Source: CAZETJ01 sp964514575 (GTDB lineage: Bacteria > Patescibacteriota > Saccharimonadia > Saccharimonadales > UBA10212). From it: a stretch of DNA of 64,000 nucleotides. Where the stretch lies: assembly GCA_964514575.1 (NCBI GenBank), contig CAZETJ010000001.1, forward strand, positions 1-64,000, read 5' to 3'. Positions 8,477 through 16,802 of this stretch are shown one piece after another (position 1 is the first letter of the stretch; every line of letters begins with the position of its first letter). The position numbers and the translations under genes are program-made. The notes beneath the pieces are model-generated. The model did no database searches. It worked only from the letters and a program-made list of their open reading frames with translations, and was not told the origin of the DNA.

Positions 8477-8716
8477 ATGGATAGTTTGCAAGATATCTTA
8501 GGCAAAAAGCAATTTGAGGCGCCGGACGAGATGACGGCTCTAAGCGATTATATTAAACATAAGTATCAAAGCAGTTGCCGAATCAAAGTTGACGGCGAGG
8601 CCATAATTTTAAGCGTGTCCAGCTCTGCCCTGGCCGGCACGCTGCAAATGGAAAAACCGCTGATTTTGGAAAAGCTGCAAATTAAAAAACGTTTAGTTAT
8701 TAGAATCGGCCGCTAA
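8477..8716 (+). CDS. DciA-like (DUF721-type) small protein
   Basis: 79 aa. The C-terminal half (CRIKVDGEAIILSV, SSALAGTLQMEKPLILEKL, LVIRIGR) resembles the DciA/DUF721 domain, whose usual version reads SSAWAQEL...LL..L followed by a beta strand. DciA loads or assists the replicative helicase in bacteria that lack DnaC/DnaI. The match is short and made by eye, so it is tentative. The gene diverges from fpg with 43 bp between starts and has a TATACT at 8459-8464. Its 3' end overlaps the convergent HAD gene by 24 bp. Confidence 0.5.
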   Translation: MDSLQDILGKKQFEAPDEMTALSDYIKHKYQSSCRIKVDGEAIILSVSSSALAGTLQMEKPLILEKLQIKKRLVIRIGR

Positions 8717-9277
8717 GAGCCTCTCTAGCTCGCCCTTCATTTGCGAAAAATTCATATACTGAATGGCTTTTAGACCAACGGCTGCTGCTCCGGCACAGTG
8801 GCTGGCACTATCGTCAATAAAGACTGCCTCGGCTGGCAAAACACCCAAACGCTTGGCGGCAAATTCGAATATCTCTTTTTGAGGCTTAACCATACCATGC
8901 CGATAGGAAAGTACCACGTCGTCAAATATTACCAAATCGGTTGGATCCAGAATTTGGCTAATATAGTCATCGCCCGCATTGGAAAGCATGCCAATTTTAT
9001 ATTTGGGTTTTAGATTTTCTGTTATATATGCCAGCAGCGGTGCGTTAGGCGCATTATTGCTCATGTTCTTTGTAACGATCGATAAATCCACGCTGGCTAG
9101 TTGCGCAAGTCCCTTTGCATACTCATCCTTCGTGAGAACTCCGGCGTCATGGCGGGTCACCAGCTGAACGGCCTGCTTTCTTTTCTGCGGATCATTCGGA
9201 AAGTAGGTATCACAGAAAAGTTTAAACCCTTCTGTAGAAAGCACCCCAAAAAAATCAAAAATTATGGCTTTAATCAT
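8693..9277 (-). CDS. HAD-superfamily hydrolase (subfamily IA-like)
   Basis: 194 aa. The HAD motifs are visible: motif I IIFDFFGVLS with nucleophile Asp8 but Phe where the second Asp usually is, motif II LSNAGD, motif III lysine in MVKPQKEIFEFAAKRLG, and motif IV AVFIDDSASHCAGAAAVGLK. It probably hydrolyses a phosphate ester of a small metabolite; the missing second Asp is seen in some members. It overlaps the end of the preceding kinase-like gene by 8 bp, so the two are likely expressed together. Confidence 0.85.
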   Translation of the reverse strand: MIKAIIFDFFGVLSTEGFKLFCDTYFPNDPQKRKQAVQLVTRHDAGVLTKDEYAKGLAQLASVDLSIVTKNMSNNAPNAPLLAYITENLKPKYKIGMLSNAGDDYISQILDPTDLVIFDDVVLSYRHGMVKPQKEIFEFAAKRLGVLPAEAVFIDDSASHCAGAAAVGLKAIQYMNFSQMKGELERLLAADSNN

Positions 9278-10157
9278 GAAGCAGCTCCAATTTATTTTCT
9301 AAAACTAATTCTAGGAGTTCTTTGGCTTGGTCGCGAAAATCTATACCTTTGTTTTCAAGATCGCTGATGGCGTCCTTTTGCAGACCGAGTGTCCGCTGTA
9401 TCAATACTGCCATTAGCTGCTCGGATTGGTGAGTTCTGGGTTCGGCCATGGCCAAAAAACTCGACAAAAAATATTTTGGGATGGCCCTAGTTTTGGCAAA
9501 ACTATAAAGCCTGGTAAAACACCATGCCATATCGTAGTAGCGGGCGTGGCGAGAAGAAAAGTTCTCATAATCAATCAGGGTTATTTTATTATCCGGCCGC
9601 AAATATGCATGTTTGTAGGCACTCATGTCTCCGTGGGCAATTCCGGGCTCCAAATATTGCCCAAACCCTGCTGAGATTTCTTTAATGCGCTTAGAATTAG
9701 CTTCAGAAATTAGTTTGTCAGCCACATTTTCGTCGGCCCAGCGAGAAATGCTGAGCTCTAAATTTTCGTAATTGGACGAGCCTTTATAGCCAACCTCTTG
9801 CTTTACTTGTAAGCGATCAAGTCGGGCCAAAAGCTCTGCCAATTTATCCAGTCTTGGTTTGACCTCCTCCAGACTCATATCCTCTTTAGCTACTGGTGGA
9901 TCATCTGTAAATTCTCTTATATAAAAATCTGCCCCGGAATCAAACACTGCCGGTACATGTAGGGCCAAGTCGGGCTGTTTTTGGGCTAGATCAGTAAAAA
10001 ATTGCATCCCGAGTACGTCATTCTGCATCCTCTTGACCCGAGTTTCTGGCGCCGTAGGTTTTGCGGTCTTTTTTACGGCAGGTTTACCCTGCCAGTCTAT
10101 CAACTCAACTAAAAAGTTCTCGTCGTCCTGCAAAACCTGGCTCGGCTCGTGTGTCAT
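9270..10157 (-). CDS. Aminoglycoside phosphotransferase/choline kinase-fold protein
   Basis: 295 aa. The C-lobe carries the APH-type catalytic loop, IAHGDMSAYKHAYLRPDN, then KITLIDYENFSSRHARYYDMAW with the metal-binding Asp. The usual Asn after HGDxxxx is Lys here, so phosphotransfer may be altered. The N-lobe (WQGKPAVKKTAKPTAPE) could hold the ATP lysine. The substrate is unknown; the fold covers sugars, choline, antibiotics and protein fructosamines. It starts at 10157 behind AGAGGAA, diverges from the dikinase N-gene and overlaps the HAD gene downstream. Confidence 0.75.
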   Translation of the reverse strand: MTHEPSQVLQDDENFLVELIDWQGKPAVKKTAKPTAPETRVKRMQNDVLGMQFFTDLAQKQPDLALHVPAVFDSGADFYIREFTDDPPVAKEDMSLEEVKPRLDKLAELLARLDRLQVKQEVGYKGSSNYENLELSISRWADENVADKLISEANSKRIKEISAGFGQYLEPGIAHGDMSAYKHAYLRPDNKITLIDYENFSSRHARYYDMAWCFTRLYSFAKTRAIPKYFLSSFLAMAEPRTHQSEQLMAVLIQRTLGLQKDAISDLENKGIDFRDQAKELLELVLENKLELLHD

Positions 10158-10194
10158 TAATAAATTCCTCTTCCTTTTAGTTTATTATGAACGG

Positions 10195-10941
10195 GTGAAT
10201 AGAACTATTGTGGTCCCGCTCGAAAAAGCCGGGGAGATCGAGGCGGCGGGTGGCAAAGCAGCATCGCTGGCACGTCTGATAAGGGCTGGTTTTAGAGTTC
10301 CGCAAGGTTTTGTAATTACTACCGGCTCGGAAATGAAGATGAACTCGGGACTCGAGGCACAAATTTTGGACAAGTTTGACAAAATGGGTGTTGAGACAGT
10401 GGCCGTACGCTCCAGCGCCGTAGCTGAGGACGGTAAAAATGACGCCTGGGCGGGTCAATTCGATACGTTTTTGAATATAAAGCGGCCTGAACTTATCGAA
10501 ACGATCAAGAAGTGCTGGGGCTCAACGGAATCTGAAAGAGCTAAAGCCTACGCCAAGAATAAAAGCATAAAAAGCGGTGCCGTGGCTGTGATTGTCCAAG
10601 AGATGGTACCAAGCGACGTTGCCGGCGTAGCGTTCTCTGTACACCCGGTAACCCAAAACAAAAGTCAGGCTGTAATAGAAGCCGTGCGGGGCTTAGGTGA
10701 AGGTCTGGTTTCCGGCAAAATAACGCCAGATACATATGTAGTCGCCAAAGACACATTTGGATTTATTGAAAGCAGTCTATCTGGAGATAAACCCATCTTG
10801 GGTGAATCAAAGCTTATAGATATTACCCAGCAGATCATAAAGATTGAGGCCCTTTATGGCTTCCCGGTTGATGTGGAGTGGGCTCTTGCCGATGGCCGGT
10901 CATATATCTTGCAGAGCCGGCCAATTACCACTTTGAGTTAA
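10195..10941 (+). CDS. PEP synthase-like ATP-grasp (PPDK N-terminal) subunit
   Basis: 248 aa from GTG at 10195; the frame is open further upstream but overlaps the divergent gene's start. A TATTAT box (10183-10188) lies 6 nt before the GTG. It is a free-standing nucleotide-binding domain of the PEP synthase/PPDK family: GGKAASLARLIRAGFRVPQGFVIT, VAVRSSAVAEDG, WAGQFDTFLNI, IVQEMVPSDVAGVAFSVHPV, and VDVEWALADGRSYILQSRPIT. It would use ATP to phosphorylate the swivelling histidine domain, which here is encoded by the next gene 9 bp downstream. The TIM-barrel PEP domain is absent. Confidence 0.85.
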   Translation: MNRTIVVPLEKAGEIEAAGGKAASLARLIRAGFRVPQGFVITTGSEMKMNSGLEAQILDKFDKMGVETVAVRSSAVAEDGKNDAWAGQFDTFLNIKRPELIETIKKCWGSTESERAKAYAKNKSIKSGAVAVIVQEMVPSDVAGVAFSVHPVTQNKSQAVIEAVRGLGEGLVSGKITPDTYVVAKDTFGFIESSLSGDKPILGESKLIDITQQIIKIEALYGFPVDVEWALADGRSYILQSRPITTLS

Positions 10942-10950
10942 AATATCTTT

Positions 10951-12042
10951 ATGACGGATAGGCGACAGGCAAAATTATACGAGACACAAAAGTCACTGAC
11001 TGAGTGGCTGGAAGATATAAAGCATAAAGACGCGGAGACAATTCGGCTGGAAGATAATGAGAAGCGCGAACGCCTAAAGGTCTTAAAAGAGACCATCGGC
11101 CTGCCCTTTGACGAGCCAGTTAAGTTTGAGGCGCTGGATATCCAAAATAACACTCAAAAACTGAGGGCTTATATCAAAAAACATGGTAGCGAGCTATGCG
11201 CCCTAAGGTTGATACCCAAAAAGGCCAGTTTGCCTAAACTACGCATGCGCGGGCAAACCGTGGGCAATGTCTTGAAGTGGTTTTTTGAGCAAAAAATAGA
11301 TGCCAAAAATTACCGTGCAGAATTTATACCGCATGCAGAAATTTCGCAGTGGTCGACCATTTTCATTGTTAACAAGCACGGAATCCAGGGCGAGATTATC
11401 CGCGGCGGACATTACCAATTAACTCAAGGCTTTTTTGATAATGGCCAGCCAATCGTTTTTTTCTTTGATTTTAAAAAATGGAGGCTTTCTGTAGACGATA
11501 AGGAGGCCAAGAGTCAGCTGGAAATAATTGCCAGCCATCTGTGCGTCAAGAATAATACCAAGCAAAAAATCATTAAGCAGAAACTCGGCGGCAAATTTGC
11601 TGGCGACTATTTGCTTGGTTATTTTGAAACTGCTTCCAGCCAAGAGTTTGGGCTTTGGTTCGTAGATTACAGCCAATCGCTTGGCAGAATGTACGAAGAT
11701 GTAGTGCTAAAAACCCGCAACAAAAGTAGCGGGCTGGTTAGCGGTCAGGCTGGTAGCCCGGGCAAAGTCCGCGGGCCAGTTTGTATCGTCAATGCAGACA
11801 AGATCGGTGTTGATTTTCCAGACGGAGGCATCTTAGTCTGCAACGTTACTACGCCTGATTTCGTGCCTCTTATGCAAAAGGCCGCCGCCATTATCACCGA
11901 TCAGGGTGGTATCTTATCTCACGCCGCGATCGTTGCTCGAGAACTTAAAATACCTTGCATTGTCGGCACTGGCGACGCTACGGCGGTACTAAAAAATGGC
12001 CAGATCGTAAGCGTTAACGCTGACCTTGGTATTGTTACTTAA
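10951..12042 (+). CDS. Dikinase swivel-His protein with unknown middle domain
   Basis: 363 aa. The last 100 residues are the phosphohistidine swivel domain: AGSPGKVRGPVCIV, then AAIITDQGGILSHAAIVARELKIPCIVGTG, with the catalytic His in SHAA. Residues 1-255 are mostly alpha-helical at the start and then mixed alpha/beta, and match no family I know. They take the place of a substrate domain. The layout of ATP-grasp, middle domain and His domain recalls rifampin phosphotransferase and not PEP synthase. TAAAAT (10939-10944) sits 6 nt before the ATG, so it may also have its own leaderless transcript. Substrate unknown. Confidence 0.8.
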   Translation: MTDRRQAKLYETQKSLTEWLEDIKHKDAETIRLEDNEKRERLKVLKETIGLPFDEPVKFEALDIQNNTQKLRAYIKKHGSELCALRLIPKKASLPKLRMRGQTVGNVLKWFFEQKIDAKNYRAEFIPHAEISQWSTIFIVNKHGIQGEIIRGGHYQLTQGFFDNGQPIVFFFDFKKWRLSVDDKEAKSQLEIIASHLCVKNNTKQKIIKQKLGGKFAGDYLLGYFETASSQEFGLWFVDYSQSLGRMYEDVVLKTRNKSSGLVSGQAGSPGKVRGPVCIVNADKIGVDFPDGGILVCNVTTPDFVPLMQKAAAIITDQGGILSHAAIVARELKIPCIVGTGDATAVLKNGQIVSVNADLGIVT

Positions 12043-12424
12043 TTTCTGGGAAGCGCTTGGGGTCAGCGGCGTAGTATTTTGCCCATTTGTTGCTAGCCGG
12101 CAGAGTCACGGTGTCAATAAAATGGCCTTTTTTGAAACCGCCGTTGGTGCGGCGCTTTTCAGCTTGGCGTTTTTTTAAATCATTCTTGGACAGTTTGAGA
12201 TGTTCGGTTAAGGAGTCAACTAGTTCCTGCAAATCGGCCAATTCGCCGACTGATAAATCGCTGTAGCGAAGCTCCGTCGCCTCCTCGATAATTTTTTTAA
12301 GTAGAGCCTTGGTGAGTTTATCGCCGGAAACAGTTTTATATTTAACGCCCCCACCCATATCAAAATGAGTCTGTACGATCCTGTCTCGCACCAATTTGTT
12401 AAGCCTGAAGGTTCGGGTTTTCAT
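12035..12424 (-). CDS. MazG-like / phosphoribosyl-ATP pyrophosphohydrolase-like protein
   Basis: 129 aa. The N-terminus KLVRDRI and the helix with KKIIEEATELRY followed by ELADLQELVDSL match the all-alpha NTP pyrophosphatase group, which cleaves NTPs or dNTPs to NMP and PPi; the E-EE and D residues would hold Mg2+. A basic C-terminal part (KKRQAEKRRTNGGFKKGHF) is similar to that in housecleaning members. Its ATG overlaps the stop of the HD gene by one base. It is the last gene of the polA-Nudix-HD-MazG operon and converges with the dikinase gene (8 bp overlap). Confidence 0.75.
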   Translation of the reverse strand: MKTRTFRLNKLVRDRIVQTHFDMGGGVKYKTVSGDKLTKALLKKIIEEATELRYSDLSVGELADLQELVDSLTEHLKLSKNDLKKRQAEKRRTNGGFKKGHFIDTVTLPASNKWAKYYAADPKRFPEIK

Positions 12425-13008
12425 TACTCGGTCCCAAAAATCCGGGGATTCTTTTCAAGGATTTTCAGTAGTTGCTGGTAGTATTCATCTACCCTAGGAT
12501 TTTTATCAATCTTACCGACTTTGATGCTCTGCATCTTCTCAAGCGTTATGCCGTGTTTTTTCCAAGCCTTGCCTTCATAAAGATAGTTGTTAATTATCGG
12601 CACCAGTTTATCGAGAGCAAAAACAAATTTAGCCTCTTCTGAAGACAGATTTTCATATTCATAAACCGATTTGTGAAGCGAGTTGAAAGCCGGCCATTGT
12701 TCCCTGAGTTTCCGTACAGCGATAGCTTCTTTTTGCCTTTGATCAGCTAGTGTTTTGACCGGTGCGAACGCTATGACATCGCCTGCATAAACTTCCACAA
12801 TATCGTGCACCATGGCGAGGCAGACGGCACGGTATTTATCAAGTTTAAGTTCATCCCGATCGATGATAAACCATGCAATGAAAGCTAACTGGTAGCTATG
12901 TTCAGCATCGTTCTCTTGAGTTGTGCCGTCTAGAATCAAAGCTCGCCGAACATTTCGTATTTCATGAGTAAACTTTACAAAATCGATCAAATCATTGATA
13001 TCGCTCAA
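12424..13008 (-). CDS. HD-domain hydrolase (YfbR-like 5'-nucleotidase type)
   Basis: 194 aa. The HD motif residues are in order: an early R (EIRNVRRALILDGTTQENDAEHSYQLAFIAW contains the first His), CLAMVHDIVEVYAGD with the HD pair, and FVFALDKLVPIINNYL with the last Asp. This layout is that of YfbR and related dNMP 5'-nucleotidases. It overlaps the Nudix gene by 4 bp (ATGA) and the MazG-like gene by 1 bp. Its context with polA, Nudix and MazG-like genes points to nucleotide-pool cleaning. Exact substrate inferred only. Confidence 0.8.
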   Translation of the reverse strand: MSDINDLIDFVKFTHEIRNVRRALILDGTTQENDAEHSYQLAFIAWFIIDRDELKLDKYRAVCLAMVHDIVEVYAGDVIAFAPVKTLADQRQKEAIAVRKLREQWPAFNSLHKSVYEYENLSSEEAKFVFALDKLVPIINNYLYEGKAWKKHGITLEKMQSIKVGKIDKNPRVDEYYQQLLKILEKNPRIFGTE

Positions 13009-13556
13009 AGCTCACCCCGGTTTTGACTTCTAAGCTTTTTGAGTAGTTTCAGCTCATACCCAACGAACACCCACTGATCATCTTTGCCAATCAGCTCACT
13101 CAGTTCATCAAAAGAACGCCACTCTATCTTTTCCACTTCGGCTTCTTCTAGTTTCAGTCGTGCGGTATCACCCGACCAATTTACTAAAAATATTTCCAAA
13201 AATTCTCGGTCAATTGCGCCAGTAACTTTATCATCATTGATATATTTGAACGCAATGGCGTGCCTGAACTTATTTTCTGGTAACAAGACACCTAGTTCTT
13301 CTTGCAATTCTTTTTGGGCACATCCAAGATATGTGTCCCCTGGCCCCAAATGCCCGCCAAAACAAGGCTCCCACATCCCAGGACATGTGTCTTTAAATTG
13401 GGAGCGTTTCTGGCACAGTACTGTGTCCCCGTCAATCACCCATACATCTATACTTCTGTGCCAAATTCCTTTTTTATGAGCCGTACCCCTTTCAATTGGT
13501 TCTACCGGTCGGTTGTTCGCATCAACTGCAAGCAACAGTTCCTTGGGATCTATCAC
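13005..13556 (-). CDS. Nudix hydrolase (IPP isomerase-like group)
   Basis: 183 aa. The Nudix box is GHLGPGDTYLGCAQKELQEELGV, with Asp and Lys in place of the first Glu and the Arg of the consensus; the EE pair is intact. The flanking WHRSIDVWVIDGDTVLCQKRS and the EREFLEIFLVNW-like strand resemble the YfcD/IDI-1 branch. It hydrolyses a nucleoside-diphosphate-linked substrate or isomerises isopentenyl-PP; no isoprenoid genes lie nearby, so a pyrophosphatase is more likely. Its ATG overlaps the polA stop (ATGA), and its stop overlaps the HD gene start. Confidence 0.8.
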   Translation of the reverse strand: MIDPKELLLAVDANNRPVEPIERGTAHKKGIWHRSIDVWVIDGDTVLCQKRSQFKDTCPGMWEPCFGGHLGPGDTYLGCAQKELQEELGVLLPENKFRHAIAFKYINDDKVTGAIDREFLEIFLVNWSGDTARLKLEEAEVEKIEWRSFDELSELIGKDDQWVFVGYELKLLKKLRSQNRGEL

Positions 13557-16186
13557 AGCTCGCCCCAGTTTTTGCCGATAGAAATGTCTGCTTTGAGTTT
13601 AACGGGCAGTTTATAGGCGGATTCCATGGTGTCTTTTAGAATTTTGCCTACTGACTCCGCTGCTTTAGCTGGTACTTCTACCAGCAGACTGTCGTGGATC
13701 TGCAGAAGCAATTTAGCGTCTGCGGGTAACTTTGGCGCTACTTGTACCATGGCTAACTTCATAATGTCAGCGGCCGAGCCCTGCATAGGATGGTTAATGG
13801 CGGCGCGGTAAGCCGCTTCGCGGACAACGAAATTGGAGGAATGAATGTCCGGAGTCGGTCGGCGGCGGCCTAGCAACGTCTCAACATAACCTTGTTTCTC
13901 GGCCTGTTCCCTCAACTTCTCGATATATTTTTTCAGACCAGGACGAATCTCGAAATAGCGCCTAATAAAATCGCGTGCTCCGCCGAACGTCATGCCGGTA
14001 GACTGGGATAGGGCATGCGGACCAAGGCCATACATAATGCCAAAGTTCACCTCTTTAACGGATGAGCGTTGAGCTTTAGTTACTTTCTCAGCAGGAATGT
14101 TATAAATCTGGGCAGCAGTTTCGACATGGATGTCGGCGTCATGGTTGAAAGCATCTATCATCTCCTTTTCGCCCGAAAGAGCCGCGGCAATTCGTAGTTC
14201 GAACTGGCTGTAGTCGGCACTGACTAGTTGATTGCCACGCTCGGCTACGAAAGCAGTGCGGATATTGCGGCCAAGCTCGGTTTTGACCGGGATGTTTTGG
14301 AGATTCGGATCAGTGCTAGACAAGCGGCCGGTTGGGGCAATCGTCAGATTAAAGGTGGTGTGTACCCTGCTATCTTTATCAACTAGTTTGGGCAGAACGT
14401 CCGCGTAAGTATTCTTAAGTTTGGTCGCCTCACGGAACTGCGTAATGAGATCGATGACCGGATGCGCGCCCTGCAGCTTGGCCAGTTCTGAGGCAGCCGT
14501 CGAAAAGCCAGTTTTGCCTTTTTTGATCCCAACCTTAGGCAGGTTTAGCTTGGTAAATAGAACGTCAGCCAGTTGGCTGGGGCTGCCGATGTTAAACTCA
14601 TGATCAGCATAGCCATAAATTTGCTGCTCAATATCGCTGATGTCGCCTTCCAGCTTCTTAGCGAACTTTTTAAGATAGTCAGTATCAAGTTTGATACCGG
14701 CCATTTCCATATCGGCTAGCACCGGAGTCAGCGGCCATTCAATCTTATCGGCCAACTCAGCCAATTTGGGCATGGCTTTCAATTCTTTCAGTTGGCTGGC
14801 GTAAAGTTCGCGAATCACGGCCACGAATTCAGCGCCGCGCGGGATTAGGTCTTCGGTCGGTAAATCTTCGAAGCTAGCTCCCTCATAATCGAGGCTGGCT
14901 TTGGCTAAATCCGTCAGGCTTTGGGCGCGCAGCAGCGGGTTTATCAAGAAAGCGCCTACGAGTACGTCGTGGTCGACTGTAGGCCAGCCGATATCAAGGT
15001 TTTTTAGGACCTTAAGACTGCTCTTAACGTCATAGCCAGCTACTTTTTTGCCGGCCAGCAACTTATCTAGCGATTCCTGAACCAGATTATTATCAAGTTT
15101 GGCTAAATCAAGGGTATAGGCTTGCTGGCTATCGCCTAAAATTATTACTCTTGGCTCGGCGCCCTGTTGGCCAGCTGCTCGGGTATGGATAAAAGTTGTT
15201 TCTTTATCTGGTAGACTGATGCTCTCAAGCTCTTTGTCCGAGCTGACCACAGTATGCTTAGGAACTTTCAGGTTGGATGAAACCGTCTGCGTTGAATCTT
15301 CTGGCGCGCGCATATTTTCCGGCAAGTTGCGCAGCAAGCTCCTAAATTCTAGATCCTCAAGTAGTTTACGTAGTTGTTTAACGTCCACGTGTTTGCCGTC
15401 CATGGCTTTGAGATCGAGCTTCACCGGTGCGTCGCACCAGATAGCGGCGATTTTCTTAGACAAATAGGCCAGGTCTTTACCCACCTCCAGTTTTTTGCGC
15501 AGCGTATCTTTAATTTCCGGCAAATGTTTGTAAATGTTATCCAAAGTTTCGTATTTTTGCAGCAGCTCCAGGGCTGTTTTTTCACCAACGCCCGGCACAC
15601 CGGGGATATTATCGGAGCTGTCGCCTTTCAGCGACTTAAAGTCCAAAAACTGGTCGACTTTGATACCATATTTAGTCTCGAAACTCGCCGGATGGAACTC
15701 TTCGATCTCGGAAAAGCCGCGCTTCAGCGCGTAGACTTTGACGTGGCCATTAATTAACTGCAGGGCATCCAGATCAGAGGTAATAAGGTCGGTCTCAATA
15801 TCTTTGGTGCGCGCTTGGACGGCTAATGTGCCCATGATATCGTCGGCTTCGTAGTCGTCCAGCTCGTAAAGTGGCCAGCCAAAAGCGCTCAAAAGGTCGT
15901 GCAAGATTGGTATCTGCGTATAAAAATCCGGTGGCGCCGGTTTGCGCCCGGCTTTATACTCCGGATACATTTTGACGCGCTTGCGGATATTGGTCTTAGG
16001 TTTGTCCCAGGCTACAGCCACGTAGTCAGGCTTTAATTTCTTGATAAGTTCCAGCGCCATAGTGGCAAAACCGTAGACTCCTCCGGTCGGCACGCCGTCT
16101 TTTGTAGAAAGATTGGGCAGCGCATAATAACCTCGGTAAAAGACGCTTTTACCGTCGATGATAGCCAGTTTTTTCCTCTCCGCCAT
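13553..16186 (-). CDS. polA: DNA polymerase I
   Basis: 877 aa. Residues 1-290 are the 5' nuclease (YYALPNLSTKDGVPTGGVYGF, DDYEADDIMGTLA, GDSSDNIPGVPGVGEKTA). About 300-470 is a 3'-5' exonuclease-like fold whose acidic residues are mostly gone, so proofreading is probably lost. The polymerase has motif A SADYSQFELRIAA, motif B RSSVKEVNFGIMYG and motif C QIHDSLLVEV, where Ser replaces the usual Glu next to the catalytic Asp. It fills gaps in repair and removes primers. TATAAT (16194-16199) lies 7 nt before the ATG. It heads an operon with Nudix, HD and MazG-like genes. Confidence 0.97.
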   Translation of the reverse strand: MAERKKLAIIDGKSVFYRGYYALPNLSTKDGVPTGGVYGFATMALELIKKLKPDYVAVAWDKPKTNIRKRVKMYPEYKAGRKPAPPDFYTQIPILHDLLSAFGWPLYELDDYEADDIMGTLAVQARTKDIETDLITSDLDALQLINGHVKVYALKRGFSEIEEFHPASFETKYGIKVDQFLDFKSLKGDSSDNIPGVPGVGEKTALELLQKYETLDNIYKHLPEIKDTLRKKLEVGKDLAYLSKKIAAIWCDAPVKLDLKAMDGKHVDVKQLRKLLEDLEFRSLLRNLPENMRAPEDSTQTVSSNLKVPKHTVVSSDKELESISLPDKETTFIHTRAAGQQGAEPRVIILGDSQQAYTLDLAKLDNNLVQESLDKLLAGKKVAGYDVKSSLKVLKNLDIGWPTVDHDVLVGAFLINPLLRAQSLTDLAKASLDYEGASFEDLPTEDLIPRGAEFVAVIRELYASQLKELKAMPKLAELADKIEWPLTPVLADMEMAGIKLDTDYLKKFAKKLEGDISDIEQQIYGYADHEFNIGSPSQLADVLFTKLNLPKVGIKKGKTGFSTAASELAKLQGAHPVIDLITQFREATKLKNTYADVLPKLVDKDSRVHTTFNLTIAPTGRLSSTDPNLQNIPVKTELGRNIRTAFVAERGNQLVSADYSQFELRIAAALSGEKEMIDAFNHDADIHVETAAQIYNIPAEKVTKAQRSSVKEVNFGIMYGLGPHALSQSTGMTFGGARDFIRRYFEIRPGLKKYIEKLREQAEKQGYVETLLGRRRPTPDIHSSNFVVREAAYRAAINHPMQGSAADIMKLAMVQVAPKLPADAKLLLQIHDSLLVEVPAKAAESVGKILKDTMESAYKLPVKLKADISIGKNWGEL

Positions 16187-16193
16187 TACTCAA

Positions 16194-16199
16194 ATTATA
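16194..16199 (-). promoter_or_regulatory. -10 box of the polA operon, leaderless geometry
   Basis: A perfect TATAAT (minus strand) followed by 7 nt and then the polA ATG. Transcription starting about 7 nt downstream of the box would begin at or next to the A of the start codon. Confidence 0.6.
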
Positions 16200-16223
16200 C
16201 CTTTAGTTTGCTAAGCTATAAAC

Positions 16224-16802
16224 ATGGCCAAAGTCAAATTAATAGCTATCGCTGGTATGCCCGGTTCTGGTAAGGGGACATTAACTGACTATTTGCAGGA
16301 CGAACGCCAGTTCCCTGTCGTCCATTTCGGTAACATGGTTTATGAAGAGGTCCAGCGCCTAGGATTAAATAACGTCAAGGATGAGAAATTTGTCCGTGAA
16401 GATATGCGCAAGCAAGATGGTAAAGAGGTCTTAGCCAAACGAGCGGCAAATAAAGCAGACGAGTTATTGAAAAGCGGAGCGCCGATAATTGTTCTGGATG
16501 GTTTATATAGCTGGAGCGAGTATAAGTACTTGGCGAATAAGTACGGCGACCAGCTTTTACTACTTGCCGTGACCGCTCCCCGGCATCTTCGTTATGAGCG
16601 GGCTCTTGGTCGTGATGAAGCTCACCGAAAATACACCTCTGCCGAGCAAATTCGCGAGCGTGACTATGCTGAAATCGAAAACCTGGAAAAGGGCGGCCCA
16701 ATTGCCTTTGCTGACTATACGATCGTTAATGACGGCACGCCCGAACAACTGCTCGAAAAGTTGGATTCGATTCTAAAAAACTTGAACCTATTTTTCAATT
16801 AG
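16224..16802 (+). CDS. P-loop nucleoside/dephospho-CoA kinase-like protein
   Basis: 192 aa. The Walker A motif is IAGMPGSGKGTLTDYL at residues 8-24. HFGNMVYEEVQRLGL and VREDMRKQDGKEVLAKR follow the adenylate-kinase/dephospho-CoA kinase pattern, and IIVLDGLYSWSEYKYL is a Walker B-like strand. Its last segment (FADYTIVNDGTPEQLLEKLD) is also typical of the DPCK/CMP-kinase group. It phosphorylates a nucleotide or CoA precursor; which one cannot be decided. It diverges from polA and overlaps the end of the sigma gene by 15 bp. Confidence 0.75.
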   Translation: MAKVKLIAIAGMPGSGKGTLTDYLQDERQFPVVHFGNMVYEEVQRLGLNNVKDEKFVREDMRKQDGKEVLAKRAANKADELLKSGAPIIVLDGLYSWSEYKYLANKYGDQLLLLAVTAPRHLRYERALGRDEAHRKYTSAEQIRERDYAEIENLEKGGPIAFADYTIVNDGTPEQLLEKLDSILKNLNLFFN

